From: a virus
IMG/VR virus record: IMGVR_UViG_3300020185_000107
Span: 1 to 40,606 of that record
Strand: one strand, 5' to 3'
DNA length: 40,606 nucleotides
Shown here: positions 28,008 through 35,999 of the stretch, piece by piece
Layout: the number at the start of each line of letters is the position of its first letter
Position numbering within the stretch: position 1 is the first letter of the stretch
Translations under genes and position numbers: made by a program
Notes under the pieces: generated by a model
Databases searched by the model: none
What the model was told of the DNA's origin: nothing
Seen by the model: the letters and a program-made list of their open reading frames with translations, nothing else

Positions 28008-28723
28008 CATATAGTGTCGATAAGTTTCAAGCGGAAGTTATAGGTCGTGGTGGTCCAGCACTATCTAATTTGTGGAAAGTTACCTTACCGTCACTGGGGG
28101 TATACGATACTAAAAGTATTGATTTGATTTGCAGGTCTACGGGAACACCCGGAAGAAACATTAATCAAACAGAATTAACAATAGGAATGAGCAGAAAACA
28201 AATTGCTAACGGTTATGGAATTACTCCGATTCCTATGACATTTCTGGTGTTAAACGACCCATACATTTTAGAATATTTTGAAGTATGGCAAAATCTTTGT
28301 ATCAATCAACAAACTTATGAAGTCGGTTATTATTCGGAGTATACTTTTCCAGTAAAAATCGATATTCTAAAAAAAGGACTTGCCTTTCCATTATACAAAA
28401 AAGATTTCAATGTTCCGTTACCGACTGCAATTAAAAATCGTCTTCCAACTATTGGACCGATAAACTTTGCACAAGGACAAATAGATCTTAATATCTTGAC
28501 AGACGATAAAATTGTTTATCAATACGAATTAATAGAAGCATACCCATCTGCCTTTACGGGTATGTCATTAACCAACGATCCTAACTCGAATTTACTCGAA
28601 CTAAACGTCGAGTTTTCGTATAGGGATTGGAGATCAGCAGCACTTAGTGAAAAAGGCGAAAACATTTTCGGTGAAATTGTAGACAACCTCACCGGTGGAC
28701 TATTTGATAAATTAGGATTTTAA
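28004..28723 (+). CDS. gp19: Tail tube protein gp19
   Basis: 239 residues from ATG 28004, chosen for the ATGA overlap and the GAGGG about 9 nt upstream rather than the in-frame ATG at 27980. Family features include the early LPSLGVYD, CRSTGTPGRNI and YGITPIPMTFLVLNDP, with a C-terminal beta sandwich strand pair (LLELNVEFSYRDW). gp19 hexamers stack to form the inner tube. It is longer than T4 gp19 (163), as is common in marine relatives. Confidence 0.85.
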   Translation: MTYSVDKFQAEVIGRGGPALSNLWKVTLPSLGVYDTKSIDLICRSTGTPGRNINQTELTIGMSRKQIANGYGITPIPMTFLVLNDPYILEYFEVWQNLCINQQTYEVGYYSEYTFPVKIDILKKGLAFPLYKKDFNVPLPTAIKNRLPTIGPINFAQGQIDLNILTDDKIVYQYELIEAYPSAFTGMSLTNDPNSNLLELNVEFSYRDWRSAALSEKGENIFGEIVDNLTGGLFDKLGF

Positions 28724-28725
28724 TA

Positions 28726-29436
28726 ATGGCGTTACCAAAACTGAATGATGTACCCAAGTTTAATATAACAATACCATCAACTGGTAAAAAAGTTCGTTTC
28801 AGACCTTACTTAGTTAAGGAAGAAAAGGTTTTATTAATGGCGGTTGAATCAGGAGATACCGGAGCAGCAATTGATGCAATGGTCGATACGATTGAATCGT
28901 GTATAACTGAGAAAATTAACGTAAGCGAACTTACCACATTTGATGTTGAGTATCTGTTCACGCAGATCAGATCTAAGTCTTCGGGCGAGTCTGTTAAATT
29001 GGGGTTAAAATGTAAAGGGTGCGAGGTTCCGAATGAAACGGAAGTTAAACTCGACGATCTAAAAATTAAAATGCCTAAAATAAAGAAAACAGTAGAATTG
29101 AATGAAGATGTGTCTATCGAGTTAAGATATCCACCGTTTAGCGTATTGACAAAATATGATTTTGCAGATGATACGATTTCTGATGCTGTTAGGTCTTTTC
29201 AGTTAGCTGGCGAATGCATTCAAGCAGTACTCTTTGATGACGAAAGAACCGATAACGAAGATATTACAAATGAAGAAATGCAAGAGTTTTTAGAATCAAT
29301 GACAACCGAACAATTTAAAGTGGTGTCTTCGTTTGTTGAATCTATGCCTAAACTTTCGCACACAATAAAATTTAAATGTGTTAGTTGTGATCATGACAAT
29401 TCAATAGTATTGGAGGGAATGCAAAGTTTTTTTTAG
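28726..29436 (+). CDS. gp26: gp26-like baseplate hub/tail assembly chaperone
   Basis: 236 residues. The T4_baseplate (gp26) family is indicated by KVRFRPYLVKEEKVLLMA near residue 22-39 and by two CxxC pairs (C96/C99 and C218/C221) that could form a zinc ribbon. It lies between the tail tube gene and the tape-measure candidate, the site of lambda-type tail assembly chaperones. It ends CAA AGT TTT TTT TAG, a T TTT TTT slippery heptamer directly before the stop, with an open -1 frame beyond. T4 itself has gene 51 after gene 26. Confidence 0.85.
   Translation: MALPKLNDVPKFNITIPSTGKKVRFRPYLVKEEKVLLMAVESGDTGAAIDAMVDTIESCITEKINVSELTTFDVEYLFTQIRSKSSGESVKLGLKCKGCEVPNETEVKLDDLKIKMPKIKKTVELNEDVSIELRYPPFSVLTKYDFADDTISDAVRSFQLAGECIQAVLFDDERTDNEDITNEEMQEFLESMTTEQFKVVSSFVESMPKLSHTIKFKCVSCDHDNSIVLEGMQSFF
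29427..29433 (+). promoter_or_regulatory. Slippery heptamer T TTT TTT (-1 frameshift site)
   Basis: A run of eight T (29427-29434) provides the canonical X XXY YYZ heptamer in the correct register of the gp26-like frame, followed immediately by TAG. Slow termination at the stop would favour slippage to the -1 frame. Downstream only a weak possible hairpin (TCAC...GTGA, loop 9) is seen. Confidence 0.7.
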
Positions 29437-29618
29437 TATCCCTTTCTCACGATAATTTAGTGAATCATTATAAGACAAATTTCGAGTTAATGTATGCTGA
29501 CAAATACACGTTAACAGAACTGGACCAAATGATACCTTGGGAAAGGGAAATTTACATAACAATGCTTACTCAACGAATTAAAGAAGAAAACGAGAAGAGA
29601 AAAAATGGCAATCGATAG
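29433..29618 (+). CDS. gp26 frameshift extension (GT-like), or small gp51-like ORF
   Basis: The -1 frame after the slippery site stays open for 61 codons. It includes SLSHDNLVNHYKTNFELMY, then LTELDQMIPWEREIYITMLT and a charged helical tail. Joined to gp26 it would give a 297-residue protein. A separate start is possible at ATG 29490 (42 residues) or GTG 29460, but neither has a good ribosome-binding site, and both would drop the coherent sequence upstream. The end overlaps the tape-measure start by 14 nt. Position and mechanism parallel lambda G/GT; T4 gene 51 is the positional counterpart. Confidence 0.75.
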   Translation, partial: LVSLSHDNLVNHYKTNFELMYADKYTLTELDQMIPWEREIYITMLTQRIKEENEKRKNGNR

Positions 29619-30891
29619 CGCAATTGCAAGTATGGGTTCATCCAACGCTGGTATGGTGTTAGCAGACATCAATACTTGGAGCGAAATCCAAGCAGAGTAC
29701 TCTGAGAAGTCTACCGAATATCTTTCGAGTATCAACGATACCTTGTTAGAAATTTGGGTTGGAATAACAGATTATTTTGAAGGGATGGAAAAAAAGTCAG
29801 CATTTGCTGCTGGCGAAGCGACTGATCCAGGTGACCTGGTGGGCGGTGGACCCAGCACACCAACCGCAAAGGAAGGTAGTGATGCATTCTCTCTTGTAGA
29901 TTTCTTTAAAGCACTTGCAGCAGCACTTGCAGGTTTTGTAGGTACAATTCTTCCCGCAATCATTGCATCATTAAGTTTATCAAATATGGGGTTCACCGGT
30001 TTAGAATTCAAAGCATTAGATAAAATTAAAGGATTCTTTTCAGGAAAATGGTGGACTGAGAAAGTAGATAAGTTAGCAAAAATATTTCGGGAAAACAAAG
30101 CAGTAATCGCAATCAAAGAGTTTTTCGAAGGTGGTAAGATTCAAAAAGTTTTCACCAATGCGATGAAAAATATTAAAATGTTCTTTTCACTAGAAGGTGA
30201 TGGAATCATAGGAAAAATCTTTCGGGGTATCAAGGGTATGGGAGGTAAGATTGTCGCGGTGATGGGTAAGATTTTTTACCCTATCAGTTTGTTGATGTCT
30301 GCTTTCGATGGGTTCATGGTAGCATCAGAGGATTTCAAAGAAAACGAAAGTGTTGTTTCTGCTGGGGTCAATTTTATAACAGGGTTCTTTGCTTCTTTTA
30401 TAGGCACGTTTGCAGACATGATCAAAGACGGTATCATGTGGTTGATAGCAAAGATGTTTGGTATTGAAATGGACGATGAGGGTAACTTTGATAAATCTAA
30501 AAATCCGATTATGGCAGCAATCGATAATGCTTCATTTGCAGATGCTATCTTAGATATCGGTGCGAAATTTAGTGAGTTCTGGTCTAGCATAACGGATTCT
30601 TTTTTCGAATGGTGGGAAAACTTTTCTTTCATGGATTTTATCAGTGGTGATGCTAGTGCTGACGATTTCAAAATGAGTAACGGAAAAACTTACGGTAAAA
30701 GAGAAGACCAAACGGAACAATTAACTGATGCTGCTGCGGAAAATGTTGCTGGTAAAGGAGGCGGTGGTGTGGTCCAAATAAACGCACCCCAAAATTCTAG
30801 TACCACGACTAATGCAAATCAATCTGTATTAGTCGGAGCAACCGCATCTGCTGGTAATCCTATTTGGAAACCCAAACGTAGTCGTGGATAA
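29605..30891 (+). CDS. Putative tail tape measure protein (gp29 analogue)
   Basis: 428 residues. Residues about 95-130 and 225-290 are hydrophobic and probably helical, including GTILPAIIASLSL and PISLLMSAFDGF, and much of the rest is Lys/Phe-rich helix. The C-terminus (from about 380) is Gly/Asn/Gln-rich and flexible. Tape measures have such hydrophobic segments and follow the chaperone genes, as here. It is shorter than T4 gp29 (590); a fully helical chain at 1.5 angstrom per residue would span at most about 64 nm. It could instead be another hub protein. Confidence 0.65.
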   Translation: MAIDSAIASMGSSNAGMVLADINTWSEIQAEYSEKSTEYLSSINDTLLEIWVGITDYFEGMEKKSAFAAGEATDPGDLVGGGPSTPTAKEGSDAFSLVDFFKALAAALAGFVGTILPAIIASLSLSNMGFTGLEFKALDKIKGFFSGKWWTEKVDKLAKIFRENKAVIAIKEFFEGGKIQKVFTNAMKNIKMFFSLEGDGIIGKIFRGIKGMGGKIVAVMGKIFYPISLLMSAFDGFMVASEDFKENESVVSAGVNFITGFFASFIGTFADMIKDGIMWLIAKMFGIEMDDEGNFDKSKNPIMAAIDNASFADAILDIGAKFSEFWSSITDSFFEWWENFSFMDFISGDASADDFKMSNGKTYGKREDQTEQLTDAAAENVAGKGGGGVVQINAPQNSSTTTNANQSVLVGATASAGNPIWKPKRSRG

Positions 30892-30902
30892 GGACCAGCA
30901 TA

Positions 30903-31169
30903 ATGCCTAAAAAAATTAAAGTAAGAAGACAGCGAGTTCCTAAATCTGTATCACTAATACAGTTTGATGATCTTCCGTCTTCTGCCAAAAGTAAAGGAAA
31001 ACACAAACTTAATAGAAGTGATCTTAATTCTTCTCAACGAAATAATTTTGATGGTAATGATATTACTGCGATCATAGACGGCACCAGTGTTTCAATCGTA
31101 GAACCTACTGGAAATTTGACAGATGCTCTTTTGTCTATTAATGATCAAAGAGAAATAGAAGGGATATAA
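30903..31169 (+). CDS. Small basic protein, last gene of the rightward late block
   Basis: 88 residues starting MPKKIKVRRQRVPKSVSLIQ. The N-terminal third is strongly basic and the C-terminus neutral to acidic. No cysteine, signal peptide or membrane segment is present. It follows the tape-measure candidate by 11 nt, so it is probably co-transcribed and may be a tail accessory protein. Family not recognised. Confidence 0.65.
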   Translation: MPKKIKVRRQRVPKSVSLIQFDDLPSSAKSKGKHKLNRSDLNSSQRNNFDGNDITAIIDGTSVSIVEPTGNLTDALLSINDQREIEGI

Positions 31170-31191
31170 AAAAAGCACCCGAAGGTGCTTT
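31165..31191 (-). terminator. Rho-independent terminator after gp32
   Basis: Inverted repeat AAAGCACC (31172-31179) / GGTGCTTT (31184-31191). On the minus strand it forms an 8-bp stem with a UUCG tetraloop followed by a T-rich run, a classic terminator downstream of gp32. On the plus strand the same stem with a CGAA loop and a weaker T tract could also stop the rightward late transcripts. Confidence 0.88.
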
Positions 31192-31230
31192 AGTGTTGTT
31201 TTGCGGCAGAAGCACGAAGGAACAACGGTC

Positions 31231-32115
31231 CTAATCTTCCTCTGCCAATTTAGCAAAGTATGACATTGTGTCATCTTCGTCTGCTGCCGATACTGAGGGA
31301 GCAGGTGCTTCCCTAACAGGTGCCGGTGCTTGGACTTCTTCTACTGCACGAAATGCTTGGACTGCCGGTGCTGATTCACCTAACACCATTTGCAAACGAG
31401 CAGATAGTTCTTCATATGACTTATACTGTGCTGGGTCAGTAAACTCACCAAGATCATACAGTTTAGAATACGTTTCTTCAAGAAACGATTCGTCTGCTGA
31501 AAGTTCTGACGGAGAGTCAAACTCAGACTTATCGTAGTTTCGATAACCTTCGAATTTACGAATTTTTAGTTTGAAGGATGCACCAGACCAAAAATCAAAA
31601 GGATTCATTGGCTTCTCATCTGGGTATTCTGGATTCATTACATCCATAATCTTATCATGGATCTTTTTACCATAGGTAAATAACATTACCTGACCTTCGT
31701 TTGCTGGATTGCTAGGATCCGATTCAATGAGTACGTTAGAGACATAGTGTAATCGACGCTTGCGTTCACGTGCGATATCCTTATCTCGATCATCGCCAGA
31801 GTTCCACAGTTTAGTGTTTGCCTCTGATACTGGGTCTTGCTGACCGAGTGAAGTCAATGACTTCTCGATGTACCATTGTCCGGTTGGACCTTTGAACCCA
31901 TGATCCCAAAACTTTGCCCATGGAAGATCAGTGCCTTCTGGTGCTGGTAAGAATCGTAGAACAGCATAACCGTTTCCTGCTTTATCTACTGTGGGTTTCC
32001 ATTGACGCTCATCGACATAGGATTTCGTTGTTTTTTGCTGATCGGTATCAGCAGCAGCAGCGACTAGGCGAGAGAGATCGTTTGCGCGATTGCGCTTGAG
32101 TGCTTCAAATGACAT
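31231..32115 (-). CDS. gp32: Single-stranded DNA-binding protein gp32
   Basis: 294 residues. The N-terminal basic LKRNRANDLSRL (LAST-like, self-cooperativity) is followed by the OB-fold core (GNGYAVLRFLPAPEG, WYIEKSLTSLG) and an acidic C-terminal tail (ADEDDTMSYFAKLAEED) that in T4 recruits replication proteins. There is no cysteine anywhere, so the zinc module of T4 gp32 is absent. Pro/Ala-rich linkers precede the tail. It is flanked by its own sigma70-like promoter and a strong terminator, as expected for a highly expressed early gene. Confidence 0.93.
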   Translation of the reverse strand: MSFEALKRNRANDLSRLVAAAADTDQQKTTKSYVDERQWKPTVDKAGNGYAVLRFLPAPEGTDLPWAKFWDHGFKGPTGQWYIEKSLTSLGQQDPVSEANTKLWNSGDDRDKDIARERKRRLHYVSNVLIESDPSNPANEGQVMLFTYGKKIHDKIMDVMNPEYPDEKPMNPFDFWSGASFKLKIRKFEGYRNYDKSEFDSPSELSADESFLEETYSKLYDLGEFTDPAQYKSYEELSARLQMVLGESAPAVQAFRAVEEVQAPAPVREAPAPSVSAADEDDTMSYFAKLAEED

Positions 32116-32182
32116 ATATTTTTTCCTTGTATAGTCAGAGTATTACAGTGTATTTCAAAGTATTTTCATAATGTAGTAGTAT

Positions 32183-32210
32183 ATAGTACCACAAATATTT
32201 CAAATGTCAA
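32183..32210 (-). promoter_or_regulatory. sigma70-type promoter for gp32
   Basis: On the minus strand TTGACA (32205-32210) and TACTAT (32183-32188) are separated by 16 bp, about 68 nt upstream of ATG 32115. The AT-rich leader between them may carry translational autoregulation, as known for T4 gp32, but no specific pseudoknot was established. Confidence 0.6.
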
Positions 32211-32213
32211 GTA

Positions 32214-32978
32214 TTAATCAGCATCGAATAAATGCCATGGGTCTGCATGCGGAATACCCAGACCATAACCAGCGCGAGCTGTACCAAGACGAATAATCAA
32301 TCTTCGAATATAGGTATCGGTTGTTTTATGCCAACTATGAGGTTGCCACGTATTCATCATCACTGGTTTGTTTTTAGCATCCAGTTCTTCAAAAACCATT
32401 TCAACGTCTCTTGAGTCGTATACGCCATGCCCATCAAACTCAAAACCAAATTGTGACACTGCGACTTGTCGTGCTGGTGGATTTCCGTAACTATATGATC
32501 TTAGTGCATAAAAACCATCGTTATCGTCTAATGGTATGTTTATTGTCACTTTGGGATCGGGAAATGAATCCCTTGCTTTTGAATGATCATGTTCAAGTTT
32601 TTTATCCCAATCCCATTGCGTATCAGTATGAATAGTTAAGGACTGTTTAAAATCGTCGGGCACATTGATAGGATCTTTAAATATTATATTATCTGCTGAT
32701 TTGGTAGTAAGCTCATTAATAAACCAATAACTAATTTCAGCATTGTTTTCTTTTAACCAATTGTTTAAAGATGGGAGCAAATGAGAAATGGGAGTATATC
32801 CTTCCCAGTACATTTTCCACAAAAGACTGTAACCGTTAAGAGCAGTAGCATTAGGTGTACCGTTATCATATAACTCCCACAATGTATTAGCATTTTCTTT
32901 TGCTTCTTTTACCCACTCAGGATAATCCAAGGTCTTAGCAAACCATCTGTCTAATTCAAATCTTTGTATATCGCTCAT
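32214..32978 (-). CDS. Putative 2-oxoglutarate/Fe(II) oxygenase
   Basis: 254 residues. An HxD pair at H117-T-D119, the strand VTINIPLDD at about 144, and a distal WQPHSWHK with H214 or H217 followed by RRLIIRLG (R225-R230) match the HxD...H...R facial triad layout of 2OG-Fe(II) oxygenases. Such enzymes are common in marine T4-like phages. The substrate cannot be told. It starts with an ATGA overlap with gp33 and ends just before the gp32 promoter. Similarity is at motif level only. Confidence 0.5.
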   Translation of the reverse strand: MSDIQRFELDRWFAKTLDYPEWVKEAKENANTLWELYDNGTPNATALNGYSLLWKMYWEGYTPISHLLPSLNNWLKENNAEISYWFINELTTKSADNIIFKDPINVPDDFKQSLTIHTDTQWDWDKKLEHDHSKARDSFPDPKVTINIPLDDNDGFYALRSYSYGNPPARQVAVSQFGFEFDGHGVYDSRDVEMVFEELDAKNKPVMMNTWQPHSWHKTTDTYIRRLIIRLGTARAGYGLGIPHADPWHLFDAD

Positions 32979-33211
32979 TCTAATTCTATACTTTTATTTT
33001 TAACTTGCATTAAATTAAGTTTAGTAGCTTCACTTTGAATTTTAGATTTTATAGCAGGGGAAATATATTTGGTCATATCTTCAACCTCTATATTAATCTT
33101 TTCACATAAATGAATAACTGCATCAAGATAACTAATACGTTTTTCTTTAACGACTACTTCTACCATTTTACTAAATTTTTGTTTAGTTAACATTAAACCA
33201 TCAAGATCCAT
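32975..33211 (-). CDS. gp33: Late transcription co-activator gp33
   Basis: 78 residues, mostly helical. The pattern LTKQKFSKMVEVVVKE, then ISYLDAVIHLCEKINIEVED and a C-terminal basic/Leu-rich end is typical of gp33 in marine T4-like phages. gp33 bridges RNA polymerase and the sliding clamp, activating late TATAAATA promoters. AAAGGAATTAG precedes the ATG. It overlaps the upstream gene by 11 nt and the downstream gene by 4 nt. Location near gp32 matches T4 order (32, 59, 33). Confidence 0.75.
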   Translation of the reverse strand: MDLDGLMLTKQKFSKMVEVVVKEKRISYLDAVIHLCEKINIEVEDMTKYISPAIKSKIQSEATKLNLMQVKNKSIELE

Positions 33212-33944
33212 TTTCTAATTCCTTTGTCCATATCATACCTATATCGGGGTAGTATGTTCCTACCGTCCGTTTGACTACACCGTTTTCATCATATGCTAAT
33301 GATTTACAAACCCACAAAGTTTTCTTCTCTCTATTCTCACCATAGAAAAGATCGTTCCATACTCCAGTCCTAAGATATGTTCGAATATTAGCAAGGTAGG
33401 TCTCGGCATTTTGTAAAGCAAGTCTACGGTGCGGATCTTTACCTTCAGCATCTTTCTTGTTAGCAGAAATATACTTCTTTGCCGTTTCTGCCCATTCTCT
33501 AACCTTTTCCTCTGAAAGGAAATGATCTTTGTCTAATGCAACGATATCGGAATGCAACAACGGATCTGAATGAACCCTGCTACGTAAAACTTCTGCACGT
33601 AAAAGTAGAGGTTTTAAATTCTTCTCTAAACTTGAAAAGATTATTTTCGGCATGTATCCTAATTCAACTGCGATAAAACCATACTTTGCAAACGGTAACA
33701 TGAAAGTGTCTGGCAGAGTTTTAGTCTCTTCATGAAGATTCCATCCCGACTGTTTACGAATCCAAACTTTTAAACTAGCAAGAGCATCTTTATCGGACAC
33801 TTCATAATGAACAAAATCGCTCGCTTGCTTATAAGCATCCAACTGTTTTTCTTCATCAGTAAACTTAGAAAACTTTTCCCAGTTGGGTTCAGGAATAAGA
33901 GTTTTGATTTTCTTAGGTGTAGGTTTTTTCTTAATCTTCGCCAT
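33201..33944 (-). CDS. Conserved T4-like protein of the gp32-gp33 cluster, unknown function
   Basis: 247 residues. A very basic N-terminus (KIKKKPTPKKIKTLIP) is followed by WEKFSKFTDEEKQLDAYKQA and HYEVSD, then a helical region with KVWIRKQSGW. Comparable proteins occur beside gp33 in marine T4-like phages (recollection). T4 has the helicase loader gp59 in this neighbourhood, but I see no sequence resemblance to it. The basic tail suggests DNA or RNA contact (inference). Confidence 0.65.
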   Translation of the reverse strand: MAKIKKKPTPKKIKTLIPEPNWEKFSKFTDEEKQLDAYKQASDFVHYEVSDKDALASLKVWIRKQSGWNLHEETKTLPDTFMLPFAKYGFIAVELGYMPKIIFSSLEKNLKPLLLRAEVLRSRVHSDPLLHSDIVALDKDHFLSEEKVREWAETAKKYISANKKDAEGKDPHRRLALQNAETYLANIRTYLRTGVWNDLFYGENREKKTLWVCKSLAYDENGVVKRTVGTYYPDIGMIWTKELENGS

Positions 33945-34767
33945 ATCGATACTCTTCGTTAGCGTCTACGATTGCGTCTAGCAAAGGAGAATTTCTAGTG
34001 ATGAATCTTAAAGCTGCCATGTCTTTCGGCAGACAATGCCCACCGTACCCAAACTTACCATCTGGTCCTGGCACCTGTGAGTGCGACTTACCAATGCGAG
34101 GATCAAGTGCGATAGCATCGATCATACCATCGAAACCCTCAAACCCACACTCTTTATATATGCTATACATCTCGTTAAAGAAAGTGACTCGGGTTGCTAA
34201 GAAACAATTCTCCACGTACTTAGAGAATGCTGCTTGTTCTAATGACAGGTAACGAACTTCTTTCAATTCAGGCAAGACCGGTTTGAACAACTCGTCCCAG
34301 AACCGACAGTCATCGCCACCGTAGATCGCAAACGTCTGACCCATAAACTCATCTTGAGTAGACCGATGCATATTAGACGAACCAAGAAACTCGGGCGAGT
34401 ATGTCAGGCGATAATGTACATCAAGAACAGAATCCATCGTACCAGACGCGATTATAGCAGTCTCGTGAATATCACTCAACCACAAAGGATCAACCGCAGA
34501 CTTGATTAGAAACTTAGTGTCTGGGTTACACGAGTAGTATTTGTCTAGCACTGCGGCAACATTAGACGTGTCGCACTGACCGTCAGGACGAGCCGGTGTC
34601 GCAACACATACTACAACAGCATCAGGAGGATCGATCTGTTCATCTCGATAATAGTTAAAACCCTTTGCAGGATCATCAATAAAGACATTCTGCTCACTAG
34701 GCAGTTGTTCTAGTGCATGGTGTACTGCTTGCCCAACGGGACCATAACCCGCAACTACGATTTTCAT
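33931..34767 (-). CDS. Short UDP-glucose/nucleotide-sugar dehydrogenase-like enzyme
   Basis: 278 residues from ATG 34767, preferred for its ATGA overlap; an in-frame ATG lies 18 nt further upstream. The family motifs appear in order: NAD-binding GYGPVG at 7-12, TPARPDGQCD, KSAVDP, YSPEFLG, EQAAFSKYVEN with the catalytic lysine, and GYGGHCLPKD with catalytic C245. The chain ends 33 residues after that cysteine, so the C-terminal UDP-binding domain of the usual 390-430-residue enzymes is missing. It may act on another activated sugar, as part of a dimer, or feed surface-sugar modification. Confidence 0.8.
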   Translation of the reverse strand: MKIVVAGYGPVGQAVHHALEQLPSEQNVFIDDPAKGFNYYRDEQIDPPDAVVVCVATPARPDGQCDTSNVAAVLDKYYSCNPDTKFLIKSAVDPLWLSDIHETAIIASGTMDSVLDVHYRLTYSPEFLGSSNMHRSTQDEFMGQTFAIYGGDDCRFWDELFKPVLPELKEVRYLSLEQAAFSKYVENCFLATRVTFFNEMYSIYKECGFEGFDGMIDAIALDPRIGKSHSQVPGPDGKFGYGGHCLPKDMAALRFITRNSPLLDAIVDANEEYRYGED

Positions 34768-35063
34768 GATAACATTCCCAAACAAAAGTTCTCCGCAACA
34801 TCTTCGGCATAAGGCAGCGACTTGTCAAAACATTCCACCGTTCTGATATACCGCGACTGTTCATACAGTTCAACCGAATAACCTGATTCACTCTTCATCA
34901 CGATTGCTTCTTTCTTGCCGTTCTCTGACCAATGATTAGATATCTTTTCATTGATGTTCACAGTTGTTTTATGTTCTTTCATACCAAATATCCTATTCCA
35001 ATTATCTTGGAAATCATCCTTCGAGACTGACAGGGGTCTCGGTTTCGATCCTTTCCCGTTCAT
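34764..35063 (-). CDS. Small conserved phage protein (GKGSKPRP family), unknown function
   Basis: 99 residues from ATG 35063; a longer start at 35102 is possible. The first 26 residues, MNGKGSKPRPLSVSKDDF followed by NWNRIFG, are a signature I recall from many phage small proteins of unknown function. The gene overlaps the upstream gene by 50 nt and ends in an ATGA overlap with the dehydrogenase. Confidence 0.7.
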   Translation of the reverse strand: MNGKGSKPRPLSVSKDDFQDNWNRIFGMKEHKTTVNINEKISNHWSENGKKEAIVMKSESGYSVELYEQSRYIRTVECFDKSLPYAEDVAENFCLGMLS

Positions 35064-35604
35064 TCCACCACTCCGGTTTGTCGCGTTTAGTCCATTTAGC
35101 AAAATCTCGTTTTGCTTCCCAATAATAATTACGATAAGATGTTATAGAATCACCTTCTACGATACATTCAGGAAATGCTTGCATAGCTGGGGTAGGTTGT
35201 GTAAACCCGCCACCACCAATTTTTTGTGGAGGCAACATAAGATATAGTTCTAGATCAACATACGATTTATGTAGTTTACCATATCGGTACTTGAATTCAT
35301 CACATAAATTTACCCACATTTCATACAACCACTCGTAGTTGTCTTGACTCTCCCGCAACCATTTATTTGACGGGTGATTGATATGGGATGCTTTATACAG
35401 CGTACTATTCATTTCACCGTCTTCTAAAAAGTATCTTGCAATTTTTCTACCGTTGATTGTTCGACCATACCATAACTCACCATCGATTACACGATGGGCA
35501 GTAGATAATAGCTGAGCGTACTCGACACACATTTTAGAGGCATGTGTATCACAATGCATTTCTGCACATGTTTTAGGGTCTTCTGAAAGATAGAACACGT
35601 TCAT
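35014..35604 (-). CDS. Conserved large-DNA-virus/phage protein, unknown function
   Basis: 196 residues. Starts MNVFYLSEDPKTCAEMHCDT, followed by KMCVEYAQLLSTAHR, HINHPSNKWLRES and NYEWLYEMW. This pattern of conserved His, Cys, Trp and Tyr residues is found in T4-like phages and some large eukaryotic DNA viruses (recollection). The invariant HCDTH-like motif could bind metal. No function is established to my knowledge. Confidence 0.75.
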   Translation of the reverse strand: MNVFYLSEDPKTCAEMHCDTHASKMCVEYAQLLSTAHRVIDGELWYGRTINGRKIARYFLEDGEMNSTLYKASHINHPSNKWLRESQDNYEWLYEMWVNLCDEFKYRYGKLHKSYVDLELYLMLPPQKIGGGGFTQPTPAMQAFPECIVEGDSITSYRNYYWEAKRDFAKWTKRDKPEWWNERERIETETPVSLEG

Positions 35605-35611
35605 AATAAAA

Positions 35612-35983
35612 TTATTTACCTTCTGTAATTACATCTGCTAAATTTTGTTCTGCTATTTGAACACGTTGATTTTCGAACTCTTCGTTCATTTTATCAGCAA
35701 TGATCTCGCTCATCATTCTAGGTGTCTGCTGCATTTTAGCAGCTTGATTTCGTTGCTTACGATTTAAACCGGAAGGATGAATAGAATTAATCTGCGGTTC
35801 CTTTTTACCTTTGGGCGTTTTTTTCTGGGCGGCAATTGCTTCCGCATTATTCTCTACGATATGTTTATAGAGACCAGATAGAATACCACTTTCTACATGA
35901 TTTAAACTATTATACATCTTTTTTTCTTTCTTGTCAATAATTTTCCCGACTTTGCGGAACAACTTTGCTTTTTTACCATTCAT
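35612..35983 (-). CDS. Basic helical protein, unknown function
   Basis: 123 residues from ATG 35983 (AGAG 9 nt upstream); an in-frame ATG at 36019 would overlap the methyltransferase. The N-terminus MNGKKAKLFRKVGKIID is strongly basic. The middle has a Lys/Pro/Gly-rich segment and the C-terminal 40 residues are predicted helical with heptads. A nucleic-acid-binding role is possible but unproven. Confidence 0.65.
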   Translation of the reverse strand: MNGKKAKLFRKVGKIIDKKEKKMYNSLNHVESGILSGLYKHIVENNAEAIAAQKKTPKGKKEPQINSIHPSGLNRKQRNQAAKMQQTPRMMSEIIADKMNEEFENQRVQIAEQNLADVITEGK

Positions 35984-35999
35984 TATATTAATCTCTTTA

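Noticed and set aside
29490-29618. Stand-alone 42-residue gene after gp26 starting at ATG 29490
   Set aside because: Not excluded, but the homology-like sequence begins well upstream in the same frame, no ribosome-binding site is visible, and the slippery heptamer explains the frame better.
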